From Pseudomonas sp. UFMG81 (GTDB taxonomy: Bacteria > Pseudomonadota > Gammaproteobacteria > Pseudomonadales > Pseudomonadaceae), in the NCBI RefSeq assembly GCF_015354575.1, contig NZ_JACAFQ010000019.1, forward strand, positions 1 to 64,000: a DNA stretch of 64,000 nucleotides, written 5' to 3'. Within the stretch, counting starts at the first letter, position 1, and every line of letters begins with the position of its first letter. The notes below the pieces were generated by a model, which was not told where the DNA came from, made no database searches, and saw nothing but the letters and a program-made list of their open reading frames with translations. Shown in pieces: positions 34,414 through 43,568 of the stretch. The translations under genes and the position numbers were made by a program.

Positions 34414-36684
34414 TCACTGCCCCCAGTTGTCGCAACGCACGCCACCGACCAACGACACCCCCCAGCGCACCATGCACTCCGTAGAGCGACCAATGCTTTC
34501 GTCTGCTTTGGTTACCGTGAAGCTGCTGACGAAGCTGCCCCCCAAAGGATCCTGCGGCTGCTCGGCCCCCCTATTGAAGAAGCGGATCGCCAAGTAAGGC
34601 ACGGTGTGATTGATCGCCCGGCCGTTTAGGTCTGCCTGGCTCACTCGATGTTCGAAGCTGTAGAACTGGTTGACGAACGTCTCGGCAGTGGCTCTGGTGC
34701 TCGTGGCGTATTGCAGCCTGATCGTGACCACATCGCCGACAACCACCCAGCCATCTTCGCTCCGCATCCAGTTGACCCTGAGCTGGACGCCGTTCCAGGG
34801 TCGGGCCGCACAGTTGATCACGCCCGTCTGATTGACCACCGCTCCTGGACGCTGATTTTGCTGAGCATTCTGGCTCAGGTAGGGGTAACGCACGAAGAGA
34901 TTCACTGGAATAGGGAAAGTCACAGCTCTCACCGTGACCACGGTGATCGGTGAGCGCTGATAGTTGCCAGCGCTTTCTGACGTATTGTCCGGATAGACCT
35001 CGTAGTAGGCTTGCTTCTGGCCATTGCCACTCTCAAGGAAGACATCCCTGGGCAATACCACAGACTTCGTACCCGCCTCGTTACCCACCAGGGTGAGGAC
35101 TTCCGCCAACTCCTTACCGTCGTAGAAGAACTTGATCACATGCCCCGCCCCTACCTCGGTGTAGTAGGTGAAGGTGATGCCAGCGTCATCGTTTGCATCG
35201 GCTTCCGTGATCAGGTTGTCCTGCTGCGATACCGTGCCACGTACCACGATCGGAACCAAGGCGTCGTTGACAGGCCCTTCATCGCCAGGCACTGGCCCCA
35301 CTGTCCGCAGGTCCACCGGCACCGTATGTGGAAGCGAAGGCCCAACGGTGGTAGTGCCGCGCATCAGTGAATACGTGATCCGCAACAGGTAGTTTGCCTG
35401 GCCGTCAGGTACCGCCAGATGCTCCCAGCTTGCCGTGGTGCTACCGGCACCGACGGTGAACTCTGGCAACACCACAGGATTTCCGGGGCGATCTGGATGA
35501 TGCAAACTCATGCTGATCCGATCGGTCGGCAGTGCGTTGGGAATCACCGGCAAGCTGATCTGGAGCCCAGCACGCGCCACCTCACGATTTACCCGCGGCA
35601 CAGTGACAATAGGTGGTGGCAATGGGTCGATTGGCACATTCTCCAACCTCAGCGTAAGAGGGCGCGCAAAGGACACTGTAGAGGCCCACCCGGCACGATC
35701 GATCAGCTCGTAGACCAGTTCCTTTACACCCTCCCCTAGGGCCTGCAACTGCGCGGAAGGAACATCGGCCGTTGGATTGGGTTCGTCTTGGTCAGCAGGC
35801 CACATCAACGCCGTATGCACGATGGTATTGGTACGTCGCTCCCGAACGACGATGCGATCCTCCTTCGCGGCCAAGGTGGCGAGCGGGACAGGGAACTCGA
35901 AGATCGGACGGGCCTCAAGCATGGCTTTAGTGATGATGCCTGGCTCCGGGACGTCTGCTGGCAGATTCAGGGCTGCCGGCGTCACACGGTAAGATGGCGG
36001 TCGCAGATCGATATAGAGGGGTTGCAGTGGCGAAACCGACGTATTCCTCAACGCGTCGTTACTGACTCGATAGAAGATGTCGTACTGCCCTTCTCTGGGG
36101 AACCACTCCAGAAACTTGGGTTCGAGGGTGAAACTCACGCCATTGGGGAAAGCATTCGGATCCGGCGGGAACGGCGTGCTGAACAGCACCTCCGAGTAAG
36201 GAACTTCGATGTAGGTAACCTCACCACCCTCATCTACGCTATACTCCCGTCGATAGAGTCTGACAACGTCATTGCTCCCAGCGTAGTCTCCAGCCTCTGC
36301 ATCGGGAACAGTGGGATCCCAGAGTGGCATGGTTATGCTGATGTAATTGTTTCCATCCGGCTCGACGAGAAACGCAGCAGCAGGCACGGTGTTGAAACGA
36401 CCGTCATCAATGTTCGGTAGCGTTCCGACAAACTGGAAGTCCGGGGCGACGGGCTCTTCATTGGCATTGATACCAAAAAACGAGAACGAACCTGACACCT
36501 TTGACTTTGACTTTAACTTTTCGTTAGATTCTTCACGTATAGCATCAATCTTTGCTGCCAGTTTCTTTTGCTCCTCCAGCGTTGGCCCAGTGCTACTGTA
36601 ATTTTCATTTTTTTGCACAATACCTTGCGACTCTGGGCTCACCGAGTCGGCTTCTACCAAACCCTGTTTTTCATAAATTGTCAT
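34414..36684 (-). CDS. Large repeat-module protein of unknown function (island)
   Basis: 756 residues from MTIYEKQGLVEADS. After a charged lysine/serine-rich N-terminus (about residues 1-70, coiled-coil-like EEQKKLAAKIDAIREESNEKL) the protein is a string of beta-rich modules of about 100 residues. Each contains a YW/FF-type core (DRISMSLHHPD, GHVIKFFYDGKEL) between proline-rich linkers. The C-terminal module (residues 621-756) has INCAARPWNGVQ. No signal peptide, lipobox, membrane segment, catalytic motif or secretion signal is seen. It is related to the next upstream gene (see that entry), suggesting duplication. I do not recognise an experimentally known family. Confidence 0.8.
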   Translation of the reverse strand: MTIYEKQGLVEADSVSPESQGIVQKNENYSSTGPTLEEQKKLAAKIDAIREESNEKLKSKSKVSGSFSFFGINANEEPVAPDFQFVGTLPNIDDGRFNTVPAAAFLVEPDGNNYISITMPLWDPTVPDAEAGDYAGSNDVVRLYRREYSVDEGGEVTYIEVPYSEVLFSTPFPPDPNAFPNGVSFTLEPKFLEWFPREGQYDIFYRVSNDALRNTSVSPLQPLYIDLRPPSYRVTPAALNLPADVPEPGIITKAMLEARPIFEFPVPLATLAAKEDRIVVRERRTNTIVHTALMWPADQDEPNPTADVPSAQLQALGEGVKELVYELIDRAGWASTVSFARPLTLRLENVPIDPLPPPIVTVPRVNREVARAGLQISLPVIPNALPTDRISMSLHHPDRPGNPVVLPEFTVGAGSTTASWEHLAVPDGQANYLLRITYSLMRGTTTVGPSLPHTVPVDLRTVGPVPGDEGPVNDALVPIVVRGTVSQQDNLITEADANDDAGITFTYYTEVGAGHVIKFFYDGKELAEVLTLVGNEAGTKSVVLPRDVFLESGNGQKQAYYEVYPDNTSESAGNYQRSPITVVTVRAVTFPIPVNLFVRYPYLSQNAQQNQRPGAVVNQTGVINCAARPWNGVQLRVNWMRSEDGWVVVGDVVTIRLQYATSTRATAETFVNQFYSFEHRVSQADLNGRAINHTVPYLAIRFFNRGAEQPQDPLGGSFVSSFTVTKADESIGRSTECMVRWGVSLVGGVRCDNWGQ

Positions 36685-36859
36685 GGCATCTACTCTCAGG
36701 ATTGAAACGTCGATGTAAAACCTCAACAACTAACCTGCCCTACGCTTACCCAACCGCCCACTCGTCAAGTTACACACTCCTCTCCCCCCTAACGGATGAA
36801 AAAAAGTTTCGCTCTTTAATCAAGGGCCAGGCCTCAATGCCCAGCGGCATGAACGTCAA

Positions 36860-38941
36860 TCATTTATTGGTGCTGACATCACCTGAAGCAGTACATACCA
36901 GGCTGCCAGGTCTCTGAATATCAATTGCCAGCCATGTCAATTGCGCTTCCCCGGACCGACCATCGACCTTGGTCAACCGGTAGCCAATTCTTGCGTAGCC
37001 ACTGAATGCTCCCGCCGCGTCACGGAAGACATCGAAAATCAGACGCGTAAATTCGTTCATCAGCAGGACTTGCCCTGAGGCGGCCCCTTCCGTTGTGATT
37101 TCTACCGCTGGCAAATACACCGGGGCAGGCATCAATGGCTGCGCTGGCGGAGGCGCTGGCAAACCGGGCTGGGTAGGCTCCTCACCATCACGTTGGGTCC
37201 GGAACATCTGCCAACGCACCTCGACGCGATCCCCCGCCTGAACATCTGCCTGAGCTCCCGGTACGATCAGCGGAATGCCCAGCCAAGGTTTGGAAGCACA
37301 GTTGATCCAGCCGAAAAGCGACAATGGCGGGCTTTTCACCTTCAACGAAACGAGTTGGCCAATCGGTGGGCGGGCGGCGGTGTCAACACTGACCCGAGTA
37401 GCCTTGGCCCGCTGAAAGTTGACCCCGTTGAATGTCCGATAGAAAACCGGTATGGCGGGACCATCACCGACATCCAGAATCACACTCAGGGGCACCAGTG
37501 AGAATGTGACTTCCTGCCCTGGAGCCTCAAGGCCGGTTACTGAATAACGTGCCACAACCTGCGCATTCGCATCCGTGTCCGGATCACGCCCCCAATACAA
37601 ATGGAGAAGGTCCCCCGCTCGTGGATTGTCATAGAGCCTCACCCTGACGGTTACGGGCAGTTCGGCCTCGATATCCTCCCGAGCGATCACATTGTTTGCC
37701 GTAAGTCCTTTCACAACGACCGGTTGCAGTTGCGGGTTGATTTCAACAGGCTCCTGCGGGTCGGGACCCGCGACACGCAAGTCGACATTGACCTGGATAC
37801 CGGTCTCGTCCTGCGAGCCACCATGGCGGCTGCTGGTGTAGTACACACTTGCAGGCACAGGCCCGACAAAGCCCGGGGCCGTGATATCCGCCCAAGGTAC
37901 CTCCACACGCACCGGCCATTGCTGGACGACCCCCACCGTGACGGCCTGCAATGGCCGGGTGTTCCAGTACACCTGCAGCACGTCGCCAGGCTGCGCCATT
38001 TCAATCCTGGGGATCTCGACCCTCACAGGCGTGCGGGCGTCCTTCAGGTCCACCAGCCCATCGGTGGCCAGTGGCACGTGGGCACGTGGAAGCACGACGG
38101 GCCCTGACTGCAGCAGCACTTCCACATCGAGTGAAGGTGATGAAGCCCCCACATTTCCAGAGCGATCCAACAACCTGCAAACCACACGAAACTTGCCATT
38201 GGTCAATCGCGCGGCAGGTACTTCGACCAGAAACGGAGTTTGCTGTTTGTTATCAGCATTGACAGAAACTTCGAACAAGGGATCAAAAGGCAGGTTCGTC
38301 GTGTCCGACGTGCTCGAATCGAGCATGAACAGTTGCACCGTGTCTTCAAGACGGATGTCGGGCCAGCGGTCAAGCTTGAAGGGCGCCTTGTTTCCGTTCT
38401 GGTCCAGATACGCTTGATCGATGAGCGTTACATTGTCTTTTCGCAACGGGCAAGGGCGGCCAATATTGGGTGCCGTCTGGTCTATCCGGATGCTGGTCTC
38501 AGGAGAAAGTTCTCGGTTGTCGATATACTCGAACCAGACTTCGCACTTGAACGTGCCCTCACCGGGGTCAAGTTTTGACGCAGGTACACTCAGATCGACC
38601 GGGAAAAACCGTTCACCGTTTTCATCTTCTTCGACACTGGGCTGCATGTCCCACTGAACGACTTCGCCTATCGCTATGCCGTCCCAGAACGGCTGGAACA
38701 CCAGCCGAGGTCTCTCATAACCTTGCTCGATCAACCACCTGTAATCGTTTTCGTAGTCAGCCCAGGCCTTTACCCGAAAAGGCAACGCAGTGATCTGCCT
38801 TTCAAGGGGCAGTGTGAGGGCACCTTCCTCGTCAGCGAGCAACGGCAGCACACCCACCGGCACAGGGGCGTCGAGAAAGACTTCGCCGGGTTCTGGAGAG
38901 AAAATGGAGCCCTTGCTTTTAGCCTTCACCAGTCTCGACAT
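36860..38941 (-). CDS. Large repeat-module protein, paralogue of the downstream gene
   Basis: 693 residues from the ATG preceded by CAGGGG; a TTG two codons earlier is also possible. Beta-rich modules repeat a core of the type GDVLQVYWNTR, GDLLHLYWGRD and AIGEVVQWDM. The module VDLRVAGPDPQEPVEINPQLQPVVV matches VDLRTVGPVPGDEGPVNDALVPIVV of the following gene, and the C-terminal INCASKPWLGI (from about residue 544) matches its INCAARPWNGV. No signal peptide. About 175 bp separate the two genes, so they may form an operon. Function unknown; both could be cytoplasmic or secreted by a system not encoded here. Confidence 0.8.
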   Translation of the reverse strand: MSRLVKAKSKGSIFSPEPGEVFLDAPVPVGVLPLLADEEGALTLPLERQITALPFRVKAWADYENDYRWLIEQGYERPRLVFQPFWDGIAIGEVVQWDMQPSVEEDENGERFFPVDLSVPASKLDPGEGTFKCEVWFEYIDNRELSPETSIRIDQTAPNIGRPCPLRKDNVTLIDQAYLDQNGNKAPFKLDRWPDIRLEDTVQLFMLDSSTSDTTNLPFDPLFEVSVNADNKQQTPFLVEVPAARLTNGKFRVVCRLLDRSGNVGASSPSLDVEVLLQSGPVVLPRAHVPLATDGLVDLKDARTPVRVEIPRIEMAQPGDVLQVYWNTRPLQAVTVGVVQQWPVRVEVPWADITAPGFVGPVPASVYYTSSRHGGSQDETGIQVNVDLRVAGPDPQEPVEINPQLQPVVVKGLTANNVIAREDIEAELPVTVRVRLYDNPRAGDLLHLYWGRDPDTDANAQVVARYSVTGLEAPGQEVTFSLVPLSVILDVGDGPAIPVFYRTFNGVNFQRAKATRVSVDTAARPPIGQLVSLKVKSPPLSLFGWINCASKPWLGIPLIVPGAQADVQAGDRVEVRWQMFRTQRDGEEPTQPGLPAPPPAQPLMPAPVYLPAVEITTEGAASGQVLLMNEFTRLIFDVFRDAAGAFSGYARIGYRLTKVDGRSGEAQLTWLAIDIQRPGSLVCTASGDVSTNK

Positions 38942-39026
38942 TTTCAAACCCCTGTAATTTACAGCCCCTGCACTGCAAGGGCTGTATGGCTTCTATGGGG
39001 TTGAATCTAGCGCTGACGGAAACTCC

Positions 39027-39043
39027 GCGAAACTGGCAAAAAT
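39027..39043 (-). repeat. 17-bp inverted repeat, right end of the 31.3-39.05 kb segment
   Basis: GCGAAACTGGCAAAAAT, exact reverse complement of 31345-31361, 16 nt before the ung stop. See the finding for the island boundaries. Confidence 0.8.
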
Positions 39044-39059
39044 ACTAGGTGCGGCGGTA

Positions 39060-39752
39060 CTACAACGGTGGCAGCGACCAATCGATCGGCGCCATCCCAT
39101 GCTGCTGCAGGAAGCCATTGGCACGGCTGAAATGCCCACAGCCGAAGAACCCGCGATACGCCGACAACGGCGATGGATGCACCGACTTGAGCACCAGGTG
39201 GCGGGTGCCGTCGATCAGCTTCTGCTTGCTCTGGGCATGGGCGCCCCACAGCAGGAACACCACGTTCGGGCATTGTTCGCTGACCACCTGGATCACCCGG
39301 TCGGTGAAAAACTCCCAACCCTTCTTGGCGTGCGAGGCGGCATTGGCGCGCTCCACGGTCATGGTGGTGTTGAGCAGCAGCACGCCCTGCTCGGCCCAGC
39401 TTTGCAGGTAACCATGGTTGGGGATCGGCAGGTTGAGGTCGCGATGCAGCTCTTTGTAGATGTTCACCAGCGACGGTGGCGTGGGGGTGCCCGGCTGCAC
39501 GGAGAAACACAAGCCGTGGGCCTGACCAGGCCCGTGGTACGGATCCTGGCCGAGGATCACCACTTTCACCTGCTTCAACGGCGTGGAATTGAGGGCGTTG
39601 AAGATCATCGGCCCTGGCGGGTAGATCTCCTTGCCGGCAGCGTATTCACCGCGCAGGAACTCACGTAGCTGATGCATGTAGGGCTGGTCGAACTCGGCAC
39701 GCAGCGCGGCCTTCCAGCTGGGTTCGAGTTTGATGCGGTCGTCGTCGGTCAT
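39060..39752 (-). CDS. ung: Uracil-DNA glycosylase (family 1)
   Basis: 230 residues. Catalytic motif GQDPYHGPGQAHGLCFSV (Asp70) and the DNA-intercalating motif HPSPLSAYRGFFGC. Removes uracil from DNA as the first step in base excision repair. In P. aeruginosa the AbrB-family gene and ung are neighbours, as I recall, which makes the intervening 7.7 kb an insertion. Confidence 0.97.
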   Translation of the reverse strand: MTDDDRIKLEPSWKAALRAEFDQPYMHQLREFLRGEYAAGKEIYPPGPMIFNALNSTPLKQVKVVILGQDPYHGPGQAHGLCFSVQPGTPTPPSLVNIYKELHRDLNLPIPNHGYLQSWAEQGVLLLNTTMTVERANAASHAKKGWEFFTDRVIQVVSEQCPNVVFLLWGAHAQSKQKLIDGTRHLVLKSVHPSPLSAYRGFFGCGHFSRANGFLQQHGMAPIDWSLPPL

Positions 39753-39880
39753 GGGGCGGTCCTGAAGCGAAGTGCCGCGACACTAGGAAAGCCGCCGCGG
39801 CTTGTCAATCGATCCGACCGACGACCGGCAGCTTCAACGCAGCGGGCCATACTGGTGGGATGACTTGCGCGAGGTAGCCC

Positions 39881-40990
39881 ATGTCCATTCAATGCGAGGT
39901 TCTCATCGGCGCCGACGGCGCCCGCATCGGCATCGCCACCCTGGATGCCTCCAAGGCGCTCAACGCCCTGACGTTGCCCATGATCGAAGTGCTCGACGAG
40001 CGCCTGCACGCCTGGGCCAGCGACCCCAGCATCGTCTGCGTGCTGCTGCGTGGTGCCGGGCCCAAGGCGTTCTGTGCCGGCGGCGATGTACGCGCGCTGG
40101 TCCAGGCGTGCCGTGACCACCCCGGTAGCGTGCCGCCGCTGGCCGCCACCTTTTTCGCCAGCGAATACCGCTTGGACTTTCGCCTGCACACCTACCCCAA
40201 ACCGCTCTTGTGCTGGGGCCACGGCCATGTGCTGGGTGGCGGCATGGGCTTGCTGCAGGGGGCGGCGGTACGCATTGTCACCCCCAGCAGCCGCCTGGCC
40301 ATGCCCGAGATCAGCATCGGCCTGTACCCCGATGTCGGCGCCAGCTGGTTCCTCGCCCGCCTGCCCGGCAAGCTCGGGCTGTTCCTCGGTTTGACCGGGG
40401 CGCCGATCAACGCCCGTGATGCACTGGACCTGGGGTTGGCCGACCGCTTCCTGGGGGAACATCAACAGGAAGCGTTGATCGAAGAACTGCTGCAACTGAA
40501 CTGGCAGGAGCAGACCGCGCTGCAACTCAACAGCCTGCTCAAGGCCGAACAGCACCGCGCCTGTGCCGAACTGCCCGAAGGCCAGTGGCTGGCGCGCCGC
40601 TCGCTGATCGACGAGGTGCTCGATGTGGCCGACCCGGTGGCGGCCTGGCGCGCGCTGACCGCGCTGGCCCAGCATGATGACCCGTTGCTGGCTGCCGCCG
40701 GCCAACGCCTGCACGAAGGCTGCCCGCTGACCGCGCACCTGGTATGGGAGCAGATCCGCCGGGCGCGCCACCTGTCGCTGGCGCAGGTGTTCCAGATGGA
40801 ATACACCCTGAGCCTCAACTGTTGCCGGCACCCCGAGTTCAGCGAGGGAGTGCGCGCCAGGTTGCTGGACAAGGACAACACCCCGCACTGGCATTGGCCG
40901 GACGTGGCGCAAGTGCCGACGGCGGTGGTGGCGGCGCATTTCGCCAAGGTGTGGGAGGGGCGTCACCCGCTGGCGGACTTGGGACAATGA
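39881..40990 (+). CDS. Enoyl-CoA hydratase/isomerase family protein, 3-hydroxyisobutyryl-CoA hydrolase-like
   Basis: 369 residues. Crotonase fold with AFCAGGDVRALV (oxyanion hole), GHVLGGGMGL and the C-terminal motif PEISIGLYPDVGASWFLARLPG. The conserved Glu-Asp pattern near EISIGLYPDVG and the extended C-terminal part are typical for 3-hydroxyisobutyryl-CoA hydrolases, which act in valine breakdown, rather than simple enoyl-CoA hydratases. No valine-pathway gene is adjacent, so the substrate is not certain. Confidence 0.8.
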   Translation: MSIQCEVLIGADGARIGIATLDASKALNALTLPMIEVLDERLHAWASDPSIVCVLLRGAGPKAFCAGGDVRALVQACRDHPGSVPPLAATFFASEYRLDFRLHTYPKPLLCWGHGHVLGGGMGLLQGAAVRIVTPSSRLAMPEISIGLYPDVGASWFLARLPGKLGLFLGLTGAPINARDALDLGLADRFLGEHQQEALIEELLQLNWQEQTALQLNSLLKAEQHRACAELPEGQWLARRSLIDEVLDVADPVAAWRALTALAQHDDPLLAAAGQRLHEGCPLTAHLVWEQIRRARHLSLAQVFQMEYTLSLNCCRHPEFSEGVRARLLDKDNTPHWHWPDVAQVPTAVVAAHFAKVWEGRHPLADLGQ

Positions 40991-41049
40991 GGGGCGCCGT
41001 GTGCCCCATCGCCGCCAAGCCGGTTCCACCCTAAGGCTTGCGCGCCCTC

Positions 41050-41165
41050 TGTAGGAGCGGCCTTATGTCGCGAAAGGGCTGCGCAGCAGCCCCAGCAATT
41101 TATGCGGGAACGCAAGAACCTGGGGCCGCTTCGCGCCCCTTTCGCGACACAAGGCCGCTCCTACA
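41050..41165. repeat. Inverted REP pair (GTAGGAGCGGCC type)
   Basis: Arms TGTAGGAGCGGCCTTATG and its near complement, with an inner hairpin (GGGCTGCGCAGCAGCCC), between convergent genes 40990 and 41183. Confidence 0.88.
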
Positions 41166-41182
41166 AAAACGGTGCACTCCCA

Positions 41183-41620
41183 TCAACGATGCCGGTTGCG
41201 ATCCCCGCCCCAGCCACCGTCCGGCCGTCGATCGCCCTGCCCGTTGGAGTGCCAGCGGTCGCCACGCCCCCCACGGTTGTCATTGCGGTAGTCGTTGCGG
41301 TTACGGTCACCGCCGTAGTCATAGCGCTGGCGGTTGCCATAGTCGTAACGCGGGTTGCCCTGCCAGCGCGGCTGCATGCCGGGGGCGGGATAGGGCCGGT
41401 AGTGCGGCACTGGCGCCGGGCGGTAATAGCGTGGCGCGGGCTGGTAGTAGTAACGCGGCGCCGGGGCCACGTAATAGCGGTCCTGGCGGTAATAGCCGGG
41501 GTACACATAGCGATCGGCGGTGTAATAGTCCGTGCGGTAGTAGCCTGCGCTTTCGTAGTACGGCACGCAGGCGGATGTCAGCAGCCCAAGCAGGACGATG
41601 AACAGGATTCTCAGGGACAT
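41183..41620 (-). CDS. Tyrosine-rich lipoprotein of unknown function
   Basis: 145 residues from MSLRILFIVLLGLLTSAC with AGGAGG 8 nt upstream. Lipobox LTSAC (Cys18) gives a membrane-anchored lipoprotein. The mature part is extremely biased: about 35 tyrosines in runs of the YY(R/T)xDYYxxDRY type, many arginines, and a C-terminal GD-N-R-rich tail (GGRGDRWHSNGQGDRRPDGG). No domain recognised; it is a low-complexity envelope protein. Confidence 0.75.
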   Translation of the reverse strand: MSLRILFIVLLGLLTSACVPYYESAGYYRTDYYTADRYVYPGYYRQDRYYVAPAPRYYYQPAPRYYRPAPVPHYRPYPAPGMQPRWQGNPRYDYGNRQRYDYGGDRNRNDYRNDNRGGRGDRWHSNGQGDRRPDGGWGGDRNRHR

Positions 41621-41832
41621 GGCGGCCTCCTGGACCGCGGGGGTGCCCGGCACAGCGGCGCTGGCGGGCGTCGATGGCGATGCGTTGCTCGACACTGGAT
41701 AAGACAGTCATGCCAGGGTTCGGTGCCATTTACGCAACAAAAAGAAACATCTCGTATAACCCTGAAAAACATGCAGTCATTTTTCGGTCATCTCACTAGA
41801 ATGTCGCCACCGGCACCTTCCACGGGACGATC

Positions 41833-43323
41833 ATGCCCTCGCCTTCCGCCCTGCTCTCGCAACGCTCGCTGATCTTCACCCTGCTGCTGTTGCTGGCCTG
41901 CGGCTTCCTGGCCACGTCGCTGCTGAGCTACTACGCCTCGCGCGGGGCCATCCGTGACGGCATCGTCAACACCGAACTGCCGCTGACCTCCGACACCGTC
42001 TATTCCGAGATCCAGAAAGACCTGATCCGCCCGGTGCAGATCGCCTCGATGATGGCCCAGGACACCTTTGTGCGGGACTGGGTGCTGGCCGGTGAGCAGG
42101 ATGCCACGCGCATCACCCGCTACCTGGGCGAGGTGATGGGCAGCCAGGGCACCTGTACCAGCTTCCTGGTGTCCAACCGCAGCCTCACCTACTACCAGGC
42201 CAAGGGCGTGCTCAAGCAGGTCAAGGCCGATGCCTGGCGCGATGCCTGGTACTTTCGCCTGCGCCAGTCCAGCGAGCCCTACGAAATCAACGTGGACCTG
42301 GACATGGCCAACCAGGACAAGCTCACCGTGTTCATCAACTACCGCATGCTCGATTACCAGCAGCGTTTCATCGGCGCGGTCGGGGTGGGGCTGAGCGTGG
42401 AGTCGGTGGTGAGCCTGATCGACGACTACCAACGCCGCTACCAACGCGCGGTGCTGTTTACCGACGCCCAGGGCAAGGTCCTGCTGACCGGGTCCGACGG
42501 TGGCCCCCACGGCCTGCGCGCCGGCCAGCAGTTGAGCGACAGCCGGCAGTGGCAGGAACTGCTGGCACGCATGCCGACCCCCACCCCCGGCAGCCACGAG
42601 TACCACGACCGCGACGGCCATAGCCACTTCCTCAACGTGCGCCAGTTGCCTGAGCTTGGCTGGTACCTGCTGGTGGACAAGCGCGAGACCGGCGCCCTGG
42701 ACCGCATCCGCCAGTCGCTGTACCTGAACCTGGCCATCTGCGCGATGATCACCCTCGTAGTGCTGTCGCTGCTAAATGCCATGATCAAGCGCCATCAGGA
42801 CAACGCCGAGGCACTGGCCACCCTCGACAGCCTCACCGGCCTACCCAACCGGCGCAGTTTCGACCTGCTGGCCGGCCAGGCGCTGGTCGATGCCCAGCGC
42901 GACAGCGCGCCGCTGGTCGCCCTGCTGATCGACCTCGACCACTTCAAGGCGCTCAACGACACCCATGGCCACCTGGCCGGCGACGAAGTGCTGCGCCAGT
43001 TCGCCAATGTGCTGCAAGGCAGCCTGCGCCAGTCCGATATACTCTGCCGCTGGGGCGGCGAGGAGTTCATCGTGCTGCTGCGTGAAACCCAAGGCCGCCA
43101 GGCCATCGAGGTGGCCGAAAAAATCCGCCGGCGCACCGAGCAGCTGACCTTCAGCCATGCCGAGCAGCCGCTGCGCCTGACCGTCAGCGTCGGCCTCGCC
43201 GGCCTGCGGCCAGGCGACACCCTTCACAGCCTGCTCGGCCGCGCCGACCACGCCCTGTATCGTGCCAAACAAGGCGGACGCAACCGTGTCTGCAGCGAAA
43301 TGCCCGGAACCGAACATGCCTGA
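41833..43323 (+). CDS. Membrane diguanylate cyclase with periplasmic sensor
   Basis: 496 residues. Membrane segment about 13-32, a periplasmic sensor of dCACHE type (about 35-285), second membrane segment about 290-310, then a GGDEF domain with the active-site motif GGEEF (residues 408-412) and the inhibitory site RQSD (399-402), five residues upstream, so product feedback inhibition by c-di-GMP is expected. Makes c-di-GMP from two GTP. Its stop overlaps the start of the CWC gene. Confidence 0.92.
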   Translation: MPSPSALLSQRSLIFTLLLLLACGFLATSLLSYYASRGAIRDGIVNTELPLTSDTVYSEIQKDLIRPVQIASMMAQDTFVRDWVLAGEQDATRITRYLGEVMGSQGTCTSFLVSNRSLTYYQAKGVLKQVKADAWRDAWYFRLRQSSEPYEINVDLDMANQDKLTVFINYRMLDYQQRFIGAVGVGLSVESVVSLIDDYQRRYQRAVLFTDAQGKVLLTGSDGGPHGLRAGQQLSDSRQWQELLARMPTPTPGSHEYHDRDGHSHFLNVRQLPELGWYLLVDKRETGALDRIRQSLYLNLAICAMITLVVLSLLNAMIKRHQDNAEALATLDSLTGLPNRRSFDLLAGQALVDAQRDSAPLVALLIDLDHFKALNDTHGHLAGDEVLRQFANVLQGSLRQSDILCRWGGEEFIVLLRETQGRQAIEVAEKIRRRTEQLTFSHAEQPLRLTVSVGLAGLRPGDTLHSLLGRADHALYRAKQGGRNRVCSEMPGTEHA

Positions 43324-43537
43324 CGACCAGCGCTGCCCTGCCTGTGGCGCCCCCAACCAATGCGGCTTGGCCGACCCACGCAGCGCCACCCGAGGGTGCT
43401 GGTGCTTCGACGTCCGCATCGACCCGGCCGTGATCGCCGCCCTGCCCGCCGAACTGCGCGACAAAGCCTGCCTGTGCCCGGCCTGCGCGCAGGTGGACGA
43501 ACAGCTCAAGGCAGCGTCATCTGCCGCGATCCGTTAA
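43316..43537 (+). CDS. Small cysteine-rich CWC-family protein
   Basis: 73 residues from MPDDQRCPACGAPNQCG, start overlapping the cyclase stop by 8 nt. Cysteine pattern CPACGAPNQC... GCWC... CLCPAC, with two zinc-knuckle-like pairs, and the WCF element. The family is small, cytoplasmic and of unknown function. Likely co-expressed with the cyclase and with the pseudouridine synthase after it. Confidence 0.75.
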   Translation: MPDDQRCPACGAPNQCGLADPRSATRGCWCFDVRIDPAVIAALPAELRDKACLCPACAQVDEQLKAASSAAIR

Positions 43538-43568
43538 ACTGCGCGCCGATTCCCCGCGACCTGCCGCC

